Source of the DNA: Acestrorhynchus altus
Taxonomy: Eukaryota; Chordata; Actinopteri; Characiformes; Acestrorhynchidae
DNA: 64,000 bases
Assembly (NCBI GenBank): GCA_034509495.1
Contig: CM067509.1
Location: 8,224,689-8,288,688 of the forward strand
Direction: 5' to 3'
In this document: piece after piece, positions 1-12,260 of the stretch
Layout of the letters: each line of letters opens with the position of its first letter
How positions within the stretch are numbered: position 1 is the first letter of the stretch
Translations under genes and position numbers: made by a program
The notes under the pieces: generated by a model
The model's database searches: none
Told to the model about the DNA's origin: nothing
The model's input: only the letters and a program-made list of their open reading frames with translations

Positions 1-370
1 TCACTTTTTTAACAGGGTGCCTAAAATTAAACTAAACAGGGTGCCTAAACCTTTTACACAGTACTGCATACTAGAGGGGAATAGAATTCCCTGCATTGGT
101 GGTGGAGCAGTAGAACCGTTCTCTGGAATGATGGTAACATACTTTTAAGATGAGTTGGGGAGTTGGGGGTGAAGTGGGTGATGATCAACCAACATCTTGA
201 ACTTAAGAATGCTCTTGTTGCTGAATGCAACCAAATCCTAATATTGCTCCAAAGCCTTCCATGGCCAGCAGAGACAGTTACTCCAACAAAGGCAGAATAA
301 ACTCTTTTCTGGTTTCAGAAAAAAAAACATTGAATGAGCAGGTGACCCAATACTTTTAGCATACTGTATA
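1..370. mobile_element. Tc1-like DNA transposon / MITE remnants
   Basis: Bases 1-65 repeat 'cagggtgcctaaa' twice and then 'cctaaaccttttacacagtactg'-type sequence, resembling the ends of fish Tc1-like elements. From about 95 to 367 there is a second repeat with the phrases 'gttggggagttgggggt', 'atgatcaaccaacatc' and a terminal 'acccaatacttttagcatactgta'. A related copy occurs at 45,290-45,505. No coding capacity. Confidence 0.5.
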
Positions 371-803
371 AAACTTAAGAAATGTATGTAAATGTTAATA
401 ACTAAATAACATAAGGCTATAATAACAACTCTATGATCCTGTGACTACTAAGTAGTCACTGAATATTTCATAGTAGTGGATTACACCTAAGTTAATTATT
501 ATTAGTCCTGAGCTTAATAACAGAATAGTAAGCTTGAAGTATGGGATTAATATCCTCTGTGTAGGAGTGTTTTATATATGTGCTCACATGGTTTCAGTGG
601 TAAAATGTGTCGGCTCAGGAGTGTGATGTGGGATGGCATGCAAAAGGAAGAGAGAGAGAAGAAGAGAAGAGCACTGTGGGAGAGCAGCTAAACACAGCAG
701 GGCTGAATCTACCTCAGAGAAAACAGACAGAATAGTGGTCCTATAATTCAGTTTTTCATATCTCATGTGTATTACTCTGTTATGCTGTCTCTACAGCACC
801 AGT

Positions 804-804
<1 letters not shown>
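371..804. other. AT-rich intronic DNA, nothing recognised
   Basis: No exon, repeat family or motif could be identified. A purine-rich GA stretch lies at about 640-670. Confidence 0.4.

Positions 805-872
<68 letters not shown>
805..872. repeat. (CA)n microsatellite
   Basis: About 34 uninterrupted CA units. Confidence 0.98.
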
Positions 873-877
<5 letters not shown>

Positions 878-1860
878 GCACAAAACTTTTACAATTGGCA
901 TCAACCTTAACACAGCATTTCACAATAATATTAAGAATATTACAGTCCTATCAACAGCCTGTCATTTACAATTCTATTTTTCATTTTTTCAGCTTGTGAA
1001 CCAGATCAACATTCCCAGTGAACCCTTAAAGAAACCTCTAAAACTATCCACTGTTGATGGAAATTACAAAACCCATTATAAATGTCAACTAGTTTTATTT
1101 ATTTGCTTTTCTAATATTAGACTCACCTAATGGTAGATACACCTTTGTCATGGTCCGATTGGGAGTCAGTTACCTTGTTTAAGTTTTATCATGATTTTAT
1201 ATCCCAGTGATAACAATCTCATTAAAATGACTGTATATAGGTATCTTAGAGAGTTGTTTAATGAGAATAATGCCTCTAAACATCCTCCACATCATTCATA
1301 CCAGGGGCACTCTGCCTCTGGATGCCTCTCTGACACAACCAATCATTTCTACTTCCTTTACATATGATAATATGTCCATCCACTAGAGGGCACTTTACAA
1401 GTCAAACATTTATGACAACAAAAGATATGGTGATGGTTTTCAAATTTCTCTTTAAGGTCTTGTTGTTGACCTGGGATTTCAGGTTTACTGAAGGGACTAA
1501 AAACTATTACCAATGTAAGCTGGTTCCTTTAAAAGTATTAAAAAAACAACAACAAACACATATCAGTTGCATGGTTAATACTATATTTTAGATTTCCAAA
1601 TCCCACTTCTTAACCTACTTTAGATATGTTGCACATACACCTACTCAGGTAATTATTATTATTATTATTGTTATTATTATTATTTTTTTTTATTATTTAA
1701 ATTTATAAAGCACCTTTATAATACTCAAGGTTGCTTTGCATAGAGGGAAAAAAGTACATGCTGAAAAAAGTACATGTTTTAAATGAAGGAAGAGCAGAGA
1801 CCTTGTGGTGGAGAGTTGCATAGCTTGAGAACCTTAACACTGAAAAAAAATTGAGACAGA
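873..1860. other. intronic DNA with a short (TTA)n-anchored fragment
   Basis: Mostly featureless AT-rich DNA. At about 1,652-1,760 a TTA repeat leads into 'tttataaagcacctttataatactcaaggttgctttg', a phrase typical of dispersed fish repeat 3' ends. No coding exon seen. Confidence 0.35.
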
Positions 1861-2740
1861 AGAAAATCGCCCCATGGTATAATGATCAGACTCATACCTT
1901 AAAACAGTCAGCACAGATTAGAGCGGAAATAAGGACTGACTAAACTGGAAGTATTCCACTCAGTTTGGACGGACAGCTTTATTGAGTTTAGAAGGGCTCA
2001 CAGAGTTTACAATCATAAAATAGAAAATATTAAACAGAGCAAATAGACCTAATATGAGGTCCAGTTTATCATCAGGTTTGGCTGATATAGAACAAAATAT
2101 ATTGTAGATATAGAAGTTGGAAATCTTTCACCCACTTCCAAAGTTAGAATTAGAGAAAATTGTTAATTCTGCCACCTGCTCTCTAAATGAAATCCCATCA
2201 AACTTACTTAAAGAAGTGCTGCCAGCTATAATCAAACCTCTCTTAGCAATAGTAAACTCATCTCTTAGTTTGGTCACATACCTAAAGCTGGATCAGAGTG
2301 AACAGTCAAATTACAGACCTATTTCTAATTTATTATTTATATCTAACCATGACAAAAAAATACATATCTGAAAAATTCCAATCTTGATTTGGGTCTCATC
2401 GTAGTACTGAGACTTCCACTGTTCCACGGGTAATACTCAACTGTATATATCAGTCATACCTAATGATAAACTTGATTGAGGAAAATGGAGGTCTTCCTTT
2501 TGGGTCTAAAAATTGCAAAAAATATATTAGCAAACTTTTCTGTTATACCTGGTTCAGCAGCAAAGGTTAGATTACTGCAATGCACTCTTGTCGGGATGTT
2601 CAAACAAGAACCTAAATAGACTTTGGTTAGTTCAGAATGCTGCAGCTAGGGTCCTAACTAAAAAGAGAGAACCAGAAGGTTAAATAAACATGGGCACATC
2701 CTGAAACATTGGAGTCCAACTGCTCCACCATCACAAACCT
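1861..2740 (+). mobile_element. L2-like LINE fragment, decayed
   Basis: Broken plus-strand frames contain reverse-transcriptase ORF phrases: 'IAPWYNDQT' type at about 1,868, 'NEIPSNLLKEVLPAIIKPLLAIVNSSL' at about 2,180-2,270, 'SNYRPISNL' at about 2,310 and 'LDYCNALLSGCS'/'VQNAAARVLT' at about 2,570-2,660. This order matches the linker, RT and C-terminal parts of fish L2/CR1-type LINEs. Stops and frameshifts make it a dead copy. Phrases match those in the 26.8-kb and 58.8-kb copies. Confidence 0.75.
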
Positions 2741-2759
2741 GAGTGATCACATGTAGGAA

Positions 2760-3165
2760 TCAGACGGCAGCACCAACATAATGTACCATATACCATAATG
2801 TCCACGAGCCCCTGGATCTGCAGCCGGTAACTAAGCTAAGACAATAACTACCAAAAGCTACACTAAACAAGTGTTTTCAGCCTAAACTTGAAGATTGAGA
2901 CTAAGATTGTGTCTAAATCATGAAGGTTATTCCAGAGCTGGGGGGCTTTGTAAGAAAAGGCTCTTCCCTCTGCTGAGCCTTCTGAATTCTGGGAACTAAT
3001 AGGAAGCCAGCAGACTGTGATCTCAGTGATTGTGATGGCTCATAATGGGAGATTAGATCTGTGTAGGGCTTTATATGCAAGTAAAATAATTTTACACCTG
3101 GAAGCTAGTGAGGTGCTGATAAGATTGGACTGATATGGTCAAATTTTCTAGCTTTAGTTAGGCTG
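2760..3165 (-). mobile_element. L2-like LINE 3' part, inverted
   Basis: Read on the minus strand this matches, with modest divergence, the 3' coding and untranslated part of the copy near 59,190-59,525. The 'ataaagccctacac', 'agttcccagaattcagaag' and 'ccccccagctctgg' blocks appear in the same order. It lies in reverse orientation directly beside plus-strand copies. Confidence 0.7.
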
Positions 3166-3380
3166 TTATAGTCAGATCAGCCAGAGTCACTCACCACACT
3201 CTGGTAATATTTACTTTATCTGTTCTCCATAAATCTAAACACCAATCCACTTACATCTCTCTACCTTTTCTGAGTAAATGATGACCCAGCGGCCTAGGCT
3301 GATTAATTGGTAACCTTGAGCTCCTTTGCTCCATCTGAGAAGGACTACTGTACTTTCAGCTACTGGACCAGGAGTATTTT
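3155..3380 (+). mobile_element. L2-like LINE 3' UTR fragment, sense
   Basis: It resembles 59,680-59,920 in the plus direction ('ctgttatagtcagatc', 'ccagagtcactc', 'tttctgagt', 'atgatgaccca', 'gagaaggact', 'tactggacc'). It joins the inverted piece at about 3,160. Confidence 0.65.
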
Positions 3381-3400
3381 TTTGTCTAAGGGTAGACTTT

Positions 3401-3645
3401 TCAAGGATAGACTGGTGTCAGACCATGTAGAGATTTGTATGTCAGAAGGATTTCAATTTTCAACTGAATATGAAGTTGGACAGTTAGCCAGTACATCTCA
3501 TGAAGAATTGGGTGAGTGGATTTTCTACAGTATGAGAAAACTCTGGGTTTTGGATTTACTGAATACAATGTATGGTTTTTAGGGAGGCCAGTAAAGAGGG
3601 AGTTGCAGTAGTCTAGATGGGATGAAATGAATGCATGCACTAGAC
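3401..3645 (-). mobile_element. LINE reverse-transcriptase C-terminal fragment
   Basis: The minus-strand frame reads HAFISSHLDYCNSLFTGLP, followed by HPILHEMYWLTVQLHIQLKIEILLTYKSLHGLTP. This is the conserved C-terminal block of fish L2/CR1-group LINEs. The segment is short and isolated, so it is non-functional. Confidence 0.75.
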
Positions 3646-5833
3646 CTCCAACACGAAATGCTCATTAACCTCATTGTCTTATATTAACCAGCCCTAACTT
3701 AAACACTAACCAGCCACACGAACAGCAAGGACACTGTCCTGAAGTGGCAGCTAGAATGTAGATGAATGAATGAAGGCTCACTCTGAAAAGAAGCAGATAT
3801 ATGTATAGAACAGAGGGCAGAGAGCACACACAGTACAGAGCAGCTCACTGAGAGGCAACATAAACAACACTCTTTGCATTTTGTTTCCATCTGTACTATT
3901 TCCCTCAGTGACTTTCTTGTAATTGTAGGTTGTAATCTTAGGTTCTGATCTTGCTTGTGTTGTTGCTGAGCTTCAGTGTGTCTTAACTATATTATGTAGG
4001 CTTGATTTGAACCTTGTGTTTTTTCTCCTGCTTTCATTTAATGAACAAATCCAAATAGTAGCAAGTGTACAAAATCAAGCTCATAGCTATGAATTCTGCA
4101 TAGATAAGAACTGGCAGCAGAAGGGATCATATGAAAATCTCATGATAAGCTCAGTGACTTTGAACTTTGATCATAGAATGCTATCTAGACTACAAGTCAA
4201 TTCATGAAATGTATGCCCCTCTAGATCTGCTGCAGTCAATTAAAAAATTGCTATTATTGTGAATTAGAAGTAGCTAGGAGCAAGCCCAGTCATGATCTCA
4301 GAACCCACAAAGCTGGTCCACTGAATGCTCTAATGTTAGTACTGAAACTGGTAGCATGTAGAACTGCCTCTGTTGCATCACTCACAAGACCAAGATTAGA
4401 AAGAACCCCCCCCCCCACACACACACACACACACACACACACCCCACCCCACACACACGGTTTCTGTGAGAGCACAGTTGATACAGTGTGTGAGTGATAT
4501 ATTGACAGACTGAGTGTAGGAGAAGTGTTATAGAACATACACTCCTTCAGAGATTCACAGCTCTTTTTCTCTTTCTTTCTTACACACAAACGCACACTCA
4601 CAGAAATAAACTCCCTTGCTTGCTCTCGCTCTCTGGTATGTGTTACATGGGTCCCTGCAGTGTGTGTGCTGTGCAGCGTGAATAATATATGTGACCCCCG
4701 CAAGTTGGTACAATGCTTTTCCATTAGGGGACTAACACACACTCACTCAGCCACACTCAACACTCATCAAACTGCACACACACTCACAGACTCTTACACA
4801 CCTGCATACACAGGTTTGTTTTTATGCAGTGTCAAGATGTCCAGTTCTCACATGCCATTTATATATTATATGGTTGTAGTTGGATACTTATATGTTGATC
4901 ATGGACAAAAAAAGCCAAGTAAATTGTGCTTTTAATGATTTCTTAGATTTTGTATTGGGATTTCATTTTAAGGGGTTTTCTAAAATGAACACAGCAAACA
5001 ATTGTACATACATTGTCAAAAACATACATACACTTAGTATTTATTTTACGGTATGGTATAGCATGTCTTGTATAGTCCCACATGGTTCTATGGGACTATG
5101 GAACTGACATTAATTATGACAGTGATGAAGTGTGAGTTTACTTATTGGGGCAAGAGGCTTAATTAATCCCCTTTCTTAACAGTTTTTTATGTCAAGCTCT
5201 GCACGTCAATCATGTCCCTCATTTCTTGTCGGTCACTCAGCATGTCTGTCAATATCTTGGTCTCTTGGACTCTCTTTTTTGGTTTGTGTCCTGTTGTGTT
5301 GTGTCATATTTGTCCTGCCCATTTTTTGTGGTCCCAGGCATTCTCCACTGTATATGAAAACCTGATGTCACAAACTGCGTGCATGTTTTTGTCTGAATCT
5401 CTAATGATTTTTTAGTCACTATACTGTGAAGTACAAGTGATAAAAATATGACATGCAGATAGCAGTAGATATCAAATTTCAACATAAGAATAAATGTAAT
5501 TACTGTTCTATTAAAACTAAATATGTTATATAAATGTGTTAAATTAAATGGCTTATAAATCCAGTCCTGTAGTGTCTAGCAGAGAAACAGCAATCTGTGC
5601 AGCCCTTGGTTCCTCATCCCTTCTTTATGATGTACTATTACTCTGTGCATGCACGTCTTTTTGTCTCATATGGGTAGAATATTTCATGTGGAAGGAATAT
5701 TTTCAAAAACAGAAGGAGAGAAATCTCTTTTTTTTTTAAATATCTAGATATGTGTGGACAAAGCCTCAGTGTATATCTGTATATACACAACAACTATGCA
5801 CACCCTCACCAAAGTCACACAGTCGGACATATG
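3646..5833. other. intronic DNA, nothing recognised apart from small repeats
   Basis: A C-run followed by CA repeats spans 4,407-4,460. A small imperfect hairpin built from 'atagtccca' and 'tgggactat' lies at about 5,073-5,099. No coding exon with splice signals was found. Confidence 0.35.
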
Positions 5834-6313
5834 TTGTGGATTGGTTCTATTTCTGGTTGTGTGAGTATCGAAAAACAGCCAAAGCAAAACACAGCAAAAA
5901 TGCAGTGCCCTTGCTTAGCATCATTTTGAGCAGGCAAACCATGTTCAATATCTAACGTTTCTTAACATTTGCTCTACAGCCACAAGACTCAACCATAATG
6001 AATAATAAAAAATAATAATATTCGTGTAGATGATATAATAGCAATGGAGGGGTCTGGAGAAGGTGCAGAATTTGAGAACACACTGATTAAAAGAATGGCT
6101 TCAGTTAAATACCATTCAATTCCAAGTTTGGATGAAAATGTCACTCACACAGTAAAAAACTGAAATAAAAATAATAATAATAAACTGAAGTTGAAACAAG
6201 AACAACTTTTATTGCAGGATAATGATTCTTAACACACCTCTGAATCTACAGTACAATACCTCAATGGTACAAGATGAAGGTTTTGTCATTGCCCTCATAG
6301 TCCTCTATCCTTA
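5834..6313. repeat. 480-bp tandem duplication, copy 1
   Basis: The unit begins 'ttgtggattggttctattt' and ends 'tcctctatcctta'. Its second copy starts immediately at 6,314 with the same register. The first 94 bp differ at only two positions by eye. The unit contains no recognised coding sequence. Confidence 0.9.
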
Positions 6314-6573
6314 TTGTGGATTGGTTCTATTTATGGTTGTGTGAATATCGAAAAACAGCCAAAGCAAAACACAGCAAAAATGCAGTGCCCTTGCTTAGCA
6401 TCATTTTAGTTATAGATTGCTGAAAAATAGGGCAGATTTGATGCTTCAAAAGACATGAGGTTCTATTCAGGGAGTACAGTGTGGCAGACAGCAGTGGATA
6501 TGTTCCAGTTTAGAAAACCATACTGATCCTGCAGACCTATTTTACTGTGACAGGCCAGATATTTATATGGAAA

Positions 6574-6629
<56 letters not shown>

Positions 6630-6774
6630 TGTATGTGTGTGTGTCCTTGAGAAACACAGATATGGGAGCAAGAAATGGAGACATTGGAGTATAAGAGAGA
6701 AGACTCCTGAATAAACGTCAGCGATAAAAAGGTGCATGCCTGTTAAAGGCATGTAAATATGTTGTGGAATGTGT

Positions 6775-6815
<41 letters not shown>

Positions 6816-7566
6816 TATGTACTTCAATGAGAATTTAGCAGCCTCATCGTAATTTAGCAGCCTCTGATATTACATATTAATTAATTATGATCACATAACA
6901 CCCTTTCCTGATTAGGGCAAAGACTCACACACAGATGCATACACACCTTGTCCTGATTAGGCTTGACAGATGCATGGTGTTGGGAGAATGTGTAAAGGAT
7001 GTGTGATCACAACCCTGGGAACCATGGGAAAATACAAACTCAGATAAGCTTGTATCAAAAGTGCATTTAATCATCAGTATCCCCCCCCCCCACACACACA
7101 CACACAAAAACACACGCAATGTCACAGACAAATGTTGCTGCATCTCTTTACAATCAGCATTGTAAACATATGGAGATTTCTTGTAACTATAAGTGTTTTG
7201 AGCAGCCAAACCATGTTCAATATCTAACGTTTCTTAACATTTGCTCTACAGCCACAAGACTCAACCATAATGAATAATGAAAAATAATAATATTCGTGTA
7301 GATGATGTAATAGCAATGGTGGGGTCTGGAGAAGGTGCAGTGGGAACACACTGATTAAAAGAATGGCTTTAGTTAAATACCATTCAATTCCAAGTTTGGA
7401 TGAAAATGTCACTCACACAGTAAAAAATATTAATAAACTGAAGTTGAAACAAGAACAACTTCTATTGCAGGATAATGATTCTAAACACACCTCTGAATCT
7501 ACAGTACAATACCTCAATGGCACAAGATGATGGTTTTGTCATTACCCTCATAGTCCTCTATCCTTA
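6314..7566. repeat. 480-bp tandem duplication, copy 2, split by an insertion
   Basis: The first 94 bp (6,314-6,407) match 5,834-5,927. The remainder of the unit resumes at 7,196 and runs to 7,566, matching 5,924-6,313. About 790 bp of unrelated, GT-repeat-rich DNA therefore interrupts the copy. The insertion is flanked on both sides by TTTT. Confidence 0.88.
6408..7195. mobile_element. insertion inside duplicated unit
   Basis: Defined by comparison with the uninterrupted copy 1. It includes (GT)n repeats at 6,576-6,644 and 6,769-6,813 and a C-run with CA at 7,081-7,107. No clear terminal inverted repeats or coding capacity were found, so the insertion type is unknown. Confidence 0.55.
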
Positions 7567-8433
7567 ACACTGCTGAAATTCTCTAAATATTCATCTGAAT
7601 GGTGCATTAAAAAATGGCCATGGAATCCCACCAAATTCGAAGTCTTTTGTAAGAAAGAATGTAAAAAAAGTCCTGGCAAAAACTGGCAAAATGCTTTCAA
7701 GCTGTGGTACTTGACAAAGGAAGTGTAACTAAGCACTGACATTACATAGTTCCTTTCTGTACAAACCTTTGCTTTTGAAATGTCATCTTTTTATTTATGC
7801 TTTTTGGAAATGTTGTCATTTTTGTGCACTTAGTGATTTGCAATAAAGGAGCAGGCTTGTCCTTTTTTTAAACTTGAATGCCACTGTATATCATAATCTA
7901 TGAACTTATTACAATATTCAGCACACAACAGTTTAGTCAAGCCATTCACACTCAAGTTATAAATTACAAATACAGAGGTACAATAAAATATACTTCCTGT
8001 TTACTTATAAAGAATAAATTATGCTGAGGTAAAATGGCCCACACAAATGTCAAAAGAGTGAGATTTTGGTCTTTTAAATTGTCTCAAATCGACTTGCTCG
8101 ACTGGTTTCTGACAAGAGGTAAGAGACACTGTTAATAATAAAACCAGAATTGTCTAAGTCTTACTGAGCTCACCTTACAGCTTAGCAGATTGAAGTATTT
8201 AGACATGACTGGTGGGATATAAGATTTCACTTTCCTGGCTGATGTGCTGCATTTAGTGAGAAGTGATGAACTGTCCATTTTATTTTGTACCTTTAAAGTT
8301 CCATACTGGCACTGTGGCTGACACTGCTTTAGCCTCTTTGCTGCTCCAGCTGGAATCAAAATGCCTCTTCCAGATTCCCTGTTTCCATGGCGATTTGTAA
8401 GCGTGGGCACAGGTGGGTACAGGTGTGTGAATG
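7567..8433. other. intronic DNA, nothing recognised
   Basis: Single-copy-looking AT-rich DNA without an identifiable exon or repeat. Confidence 0.35.
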
Positions 8434-8534
8434 TGTTTGTGTGTGTGTGTGTGCGTGTGTGTGTGTGTGAGTGTGGCTGAAAAAGGAGGTTGGCATTTCC
8501 CCGGCACACCTCCATAACCCCCATTCACACACAG

Positions 8535-8586
<52 letters not shown>
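8434..8586. repeat. GT repeat facing CA repeat
   Basis: An impure GT tract (8,434-8,476) is followed 60 bp later by a CA tract (8,536-8,586). The complementary tracts could pair with each other in a transcript. Confidence 0.9.
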
Positions 8587-8588
<2 letters not shown>

Positions 8589-9047
8589 AAAGGCCTCAGT
8601 CTCAATCTGCTGTTGGCATGGACACCACACAGGTGGCCATGGAAACCACATTGTGTAATCCGAAATAGCTTTCACACAGAAAAGCTTGTAAGTACACTGG
8701 CGTCAAAGTCTTTGCAAGTGCAGCTCATGCAAAGCTCAGAGAGCATCAGTTAGACTCTTAACATTCACACTGTGGCGCACACCAAAGCAGTGCTGATGTA
8801 GAGCACACAAATAAGAAGGCTTAGCATTCTCCTAATTAGTGAATCAACATTTGTTACTGAAGTCTTCTCACTTCTGTCTTCTTAGGCCAGTTATGTCTGA
8901 TCTGCTTGACACGAGTTTTCATTGTAAATGATTAATATTTTTTTTATTATTCTTCATTACATTTCCTACAGTTCTTCAGAAATGTTGAGAGAATTTAGCC
9001 CTTATACTAAATACTAAATACCAGAGAACCTAATGCAACATTCAAAA
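8587..9047. other. intronic DNA, nothing recognised
   Basis: No exon or repeat family identified. Confidence 0.35.
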
Positions 9048-9068
9048 AGTGTGTGTGTGTGTGTGTTG

Positions 9069-9130
<62 letters not shown>

Positions 9131-9132
9131 AG
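9048..9132. repeat. (GT)n-(GA)n compound microsatellite
   Basis: A GT tract passes directly into a GA tract of about 45 bp. Confidence 0.95.
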
Positions 9133-10841
9133 AGTATGTTTTTATTTAAACTCATTAACTGTCAGTTTGACATTCTGCATGTCATGGAGTTTGCCAAAAT
9201 TAATCCAGAGATGTTTTATTCAAGTGAAATTGTTTTTATTCTTGTTGAACATTATCTGGCAGAGCTCTACCTTTCTACCTTTCTGATAAACTAGTGTATG
9301 CCACACAAGAACCTCCAGAATGGCAACCTAACAGAAGGAAAACAATGAACTTCTTAACCTTCAATAGAAAAAGTCCATTGAAAGGTAAAAATATTTTGTT
9401 CCATTTACATCGTGATTTTTTACACAATGAAAGAAAAAGCATCTAATCTCAAGAAAAAAATCAAGAAACATTAACATCATCTCGAGCTACAGTTCTGTTG
9501 TTTTAAATGAATGGATTTAGAAAGCACAGACACACACAAACACTCACAATCACATAAGACATCTTCTCAAAGTCTGCAGGTCTAAAGTCATGTTTGCAGT
9601 AATGGACTGTCAGTATGTACTCAAGAAAGAAAATTATTTGTGTTCCTATTTCTCTCAGGCTAAAGGCCATCAGACACTGTCAGAAGAAAAACACCAGGAG
9701 AAGTGATGTAGTATCAGGACTAGACACTGGCACAATTACTGTAACCAGTTTGATGTTTGATGCTAGAATGGCCACATCTACGACTAAATCACAATGCAGC
9801 GGGATTCCAGTAAAACATAATCAATAAAAAAACAAACAAACCCTAAACTGGAATAAAAGTCATTAAAAGATGGCAATCAATCTGCCACTATCAGGATAAA
9901 ATACAAAATCAGGTATCAGAGAAAATCAAATTGACAGGTTTCTTGTAACACAACAGAGAGAAGTAAAATATTTCACATGTAGCCTAGTTTCAAAGTATGA
10001 AAAGAAAACACCTAGATAATTACTGTACCTCCAATTATTACAACCAACACGTTTAAATAAATGTATAGTAGAAGCATCTCACAGCAGTGTGAGCAGTTAA
10101 GCTTGTTAAGCTTCAAGCAGAAACCTTTTTACTTTGTTAAATAGCAGATCAACAATGTTGTTGTGTCCATATGGTTAGTACAAAATATACCTCTACTCAC
10201 ATTTATTTAGAATCATAATATTTTGTTAATCTGGCCTGTTTGATAGGCTCTAGATACTGTAACACGATAGCATACTTTCATCATTTCCTGCTGTTGCAGT
10301 AGAGGCGAGACAGCCAAAGGCCCTTGTAGTGCTTCAGTTGGGAAAGGGGTGTGAGATGCATTTCATGCCCAGAGTAGTTATGTTTTATGTGTGGCCTATT
10401 TACTACCTCATCTACACCATAGGTCCAAACCATTGTCTGACATTGACGATCATCTTTATTAGAAACACTAGATTGTATGATCACTTTCATGAGCTCCTAC
10501 TACTTTAGAACTATATGGGTGTACAATTTATATACCTAAATTGATCTATTCCTGAACAATGTATCAGTCCCTGACACTTATATATGTAATATAATAACAC
10601 CACAACATTAATATTATCTTAGTATTTGATACTTTGTATGCCTCTGTTTATTTATAAACTATAATAAATATAGTTGCTCAGATATGTAAGCCATTATAAA
10701 CTAAATGACATCAGCACTTAAATAATAATAACTAATATAACTATTATTGAGGAAGGTGATGCATAATACAGTTATGCAACAATAACAGTGCAGGCCACAT
10801 TTACCTCAAATTAACTGGAAATTTTACCTTAATTTAGTACA
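9133..10841. other. intronic DNA, nothing recognised
   Basis: AT-rich, with no coding exon, repeat family or splice-site pair that I can support. Confidence 0.35.
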
Positions 10842-11672
10842 TGGTTGGGCCACTCATGGACATTCACAGAGTTGCCCTGAAGCCACTCACTTATCTTGGC
10901 TGTGAGCTTAGAGTGATTGTCCTGTTGGAGGACAAACCTTCATCCCAATCTGAGGTCCAGAGCCCTCTGGAGCAGGTTATCATCAAGGATGTCTCTGTAC
11001 ATTGCTGCAATCAACTTTCTCTTGGCCCTGACTAGTTTCCCAGTTCCTGCTACAGAAAAACATCTCCACAGCATGATGCTGCAAACACCATGCTTCACTA
11101 TAAGAATGATATTGGCTAGGTGATGAGCAGCGCCTAGTTTCCTCCATACATGATGGCATTCAGTCCAAAAAGTTCAGTCTTTGAACCATGTTCCTTAAGT
11201 GCCTTTTGGCAAATTCCAGTGTGTCTTTTACTGAGGACTGGGTTCTGTCTGGCCATTCTACCATACAGGCCTGATTGGTGGAGTGCTGATGAGTGCATGA
11301 TCACTCATTTTGGGTGGGTGGCTAGCTCTAGGAAGTATCCTGGTGGTTCCAAATGTCTTCCATTTACACATGATGGTGGTTTATGGGACTTTCAAAACAG
11401 CAGAAAGTTTTCTGTACCCTTCCTTAGATCTGTGTGTCTCTGAGGTTTAAAGACAATTAGACAAGTAGACTTCATGGCTTGGTGTGTGCTCTGATATGCA
11501 CTATCTGCTAAGGGACCTTATATAAACAGGCATGTGCCTTTCGAAATCATGTCCAATCAACTGAATTTACCACAGGCTGTCGAAACATCGAAAGGATCAT
11601 CAGTGGAATTAAGTTGCACTGGAGCTCAATTCTGAGTGTCATGGCAAAGGCTGTGAATACTTATGTTTTATA
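10842..11672 (-). mobile_element. Tc1-like transposon family A, decayed copy 1
   Basis: Read on the minus strand this is the body of a fish Tc1-type transposase. Diagnostic plus-strand phrases are 'gttgccctgaagccactc', 'gaggtccagagccctctgg', 'cagcatgatgctgc' and the closing 'catggcaaaggctgtgaatactt'. Several frameshifts and stops make it a pseudogene, and the left inverted repeat is missing. The same family occurs at 48,890-49,810 and 52,374-53,581. Confidence 0.9.
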
Positions 11673-12204
11673 TATATATATAACATAACGATATGTGCAA
11701 AATGGGAAGCACTGTACTGTACTTTCAGGATGCATTGTAATAATGACAGGACTGTACTAATACCAGAAACCAAATAGAGTCTAAATCTTTCTTCTGATAT
11801 GATTGCAATTAACAGGAACTGCACATTTGTATATGCATATACTCGTCTCCACAGAGAATAATATTAAGAGGCACAATGTGAATGGGTGTGAATCATCAGG
11901 ACTCTCAACAGGAACATCTGCGAATAGTCAGTGTGAAACCACATCAGTAGCTTTCTGTGACTTGTTTCACACCAATTTTGCTGAGTAATGCTGAAGTGAT
12001 CTCTTCTGATGCACTGAACATGCTTCAAAATGGAAATGCACAGACTTTGGGAGCTGTCTTTTTGCAGCACATCAGCCTCACATTTCTTTTTGAATTTAGT
12101 ATCTGTACAGTTATTGTACATTTATAACAGCATTAAATTAGACTTAATGGTTTACAAATAAAACAATGTGTGTGAATGTATATGTGCATGGTTATGTAAG
12201 AGAA

Positions 12205-12206
<2 letters not shown>
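11673..12206. other. intronic DNA, nothing recognised
   Basis: No exon or repeat family identified. Confidence 0.35.

Positions 12207-12259
<53 letters not shown>
12207..12259. repeat. (GA)n microsatellite
   Basis: About 26 GA units. Confidence 0.97.

Positions 12260-12260
<1 letters not shown>

Noticed and set aside
765..1130. Long plus-strand frame with Thr-His repeats
   Set aside because: It is a translation of the (CA)n microsatellite with AT-rich flanks; no domain or splice context. The same applies to all Thr-His, Cys-Val, Glu-Arg, Ser-Leu, Ile-Tyr and poly-Asn frames in the window.
6408..7195. Terminal inverted repeats of the insertion ('agttatag' against 'aactataag')
   Set aside because: The match is only about 7 bp and not properly aligned to the ends.
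10841..11443. Plus-strand frames at 10,841-11,443 as genes
   Set aside because: They are antisense translations of the Tc1-like element.
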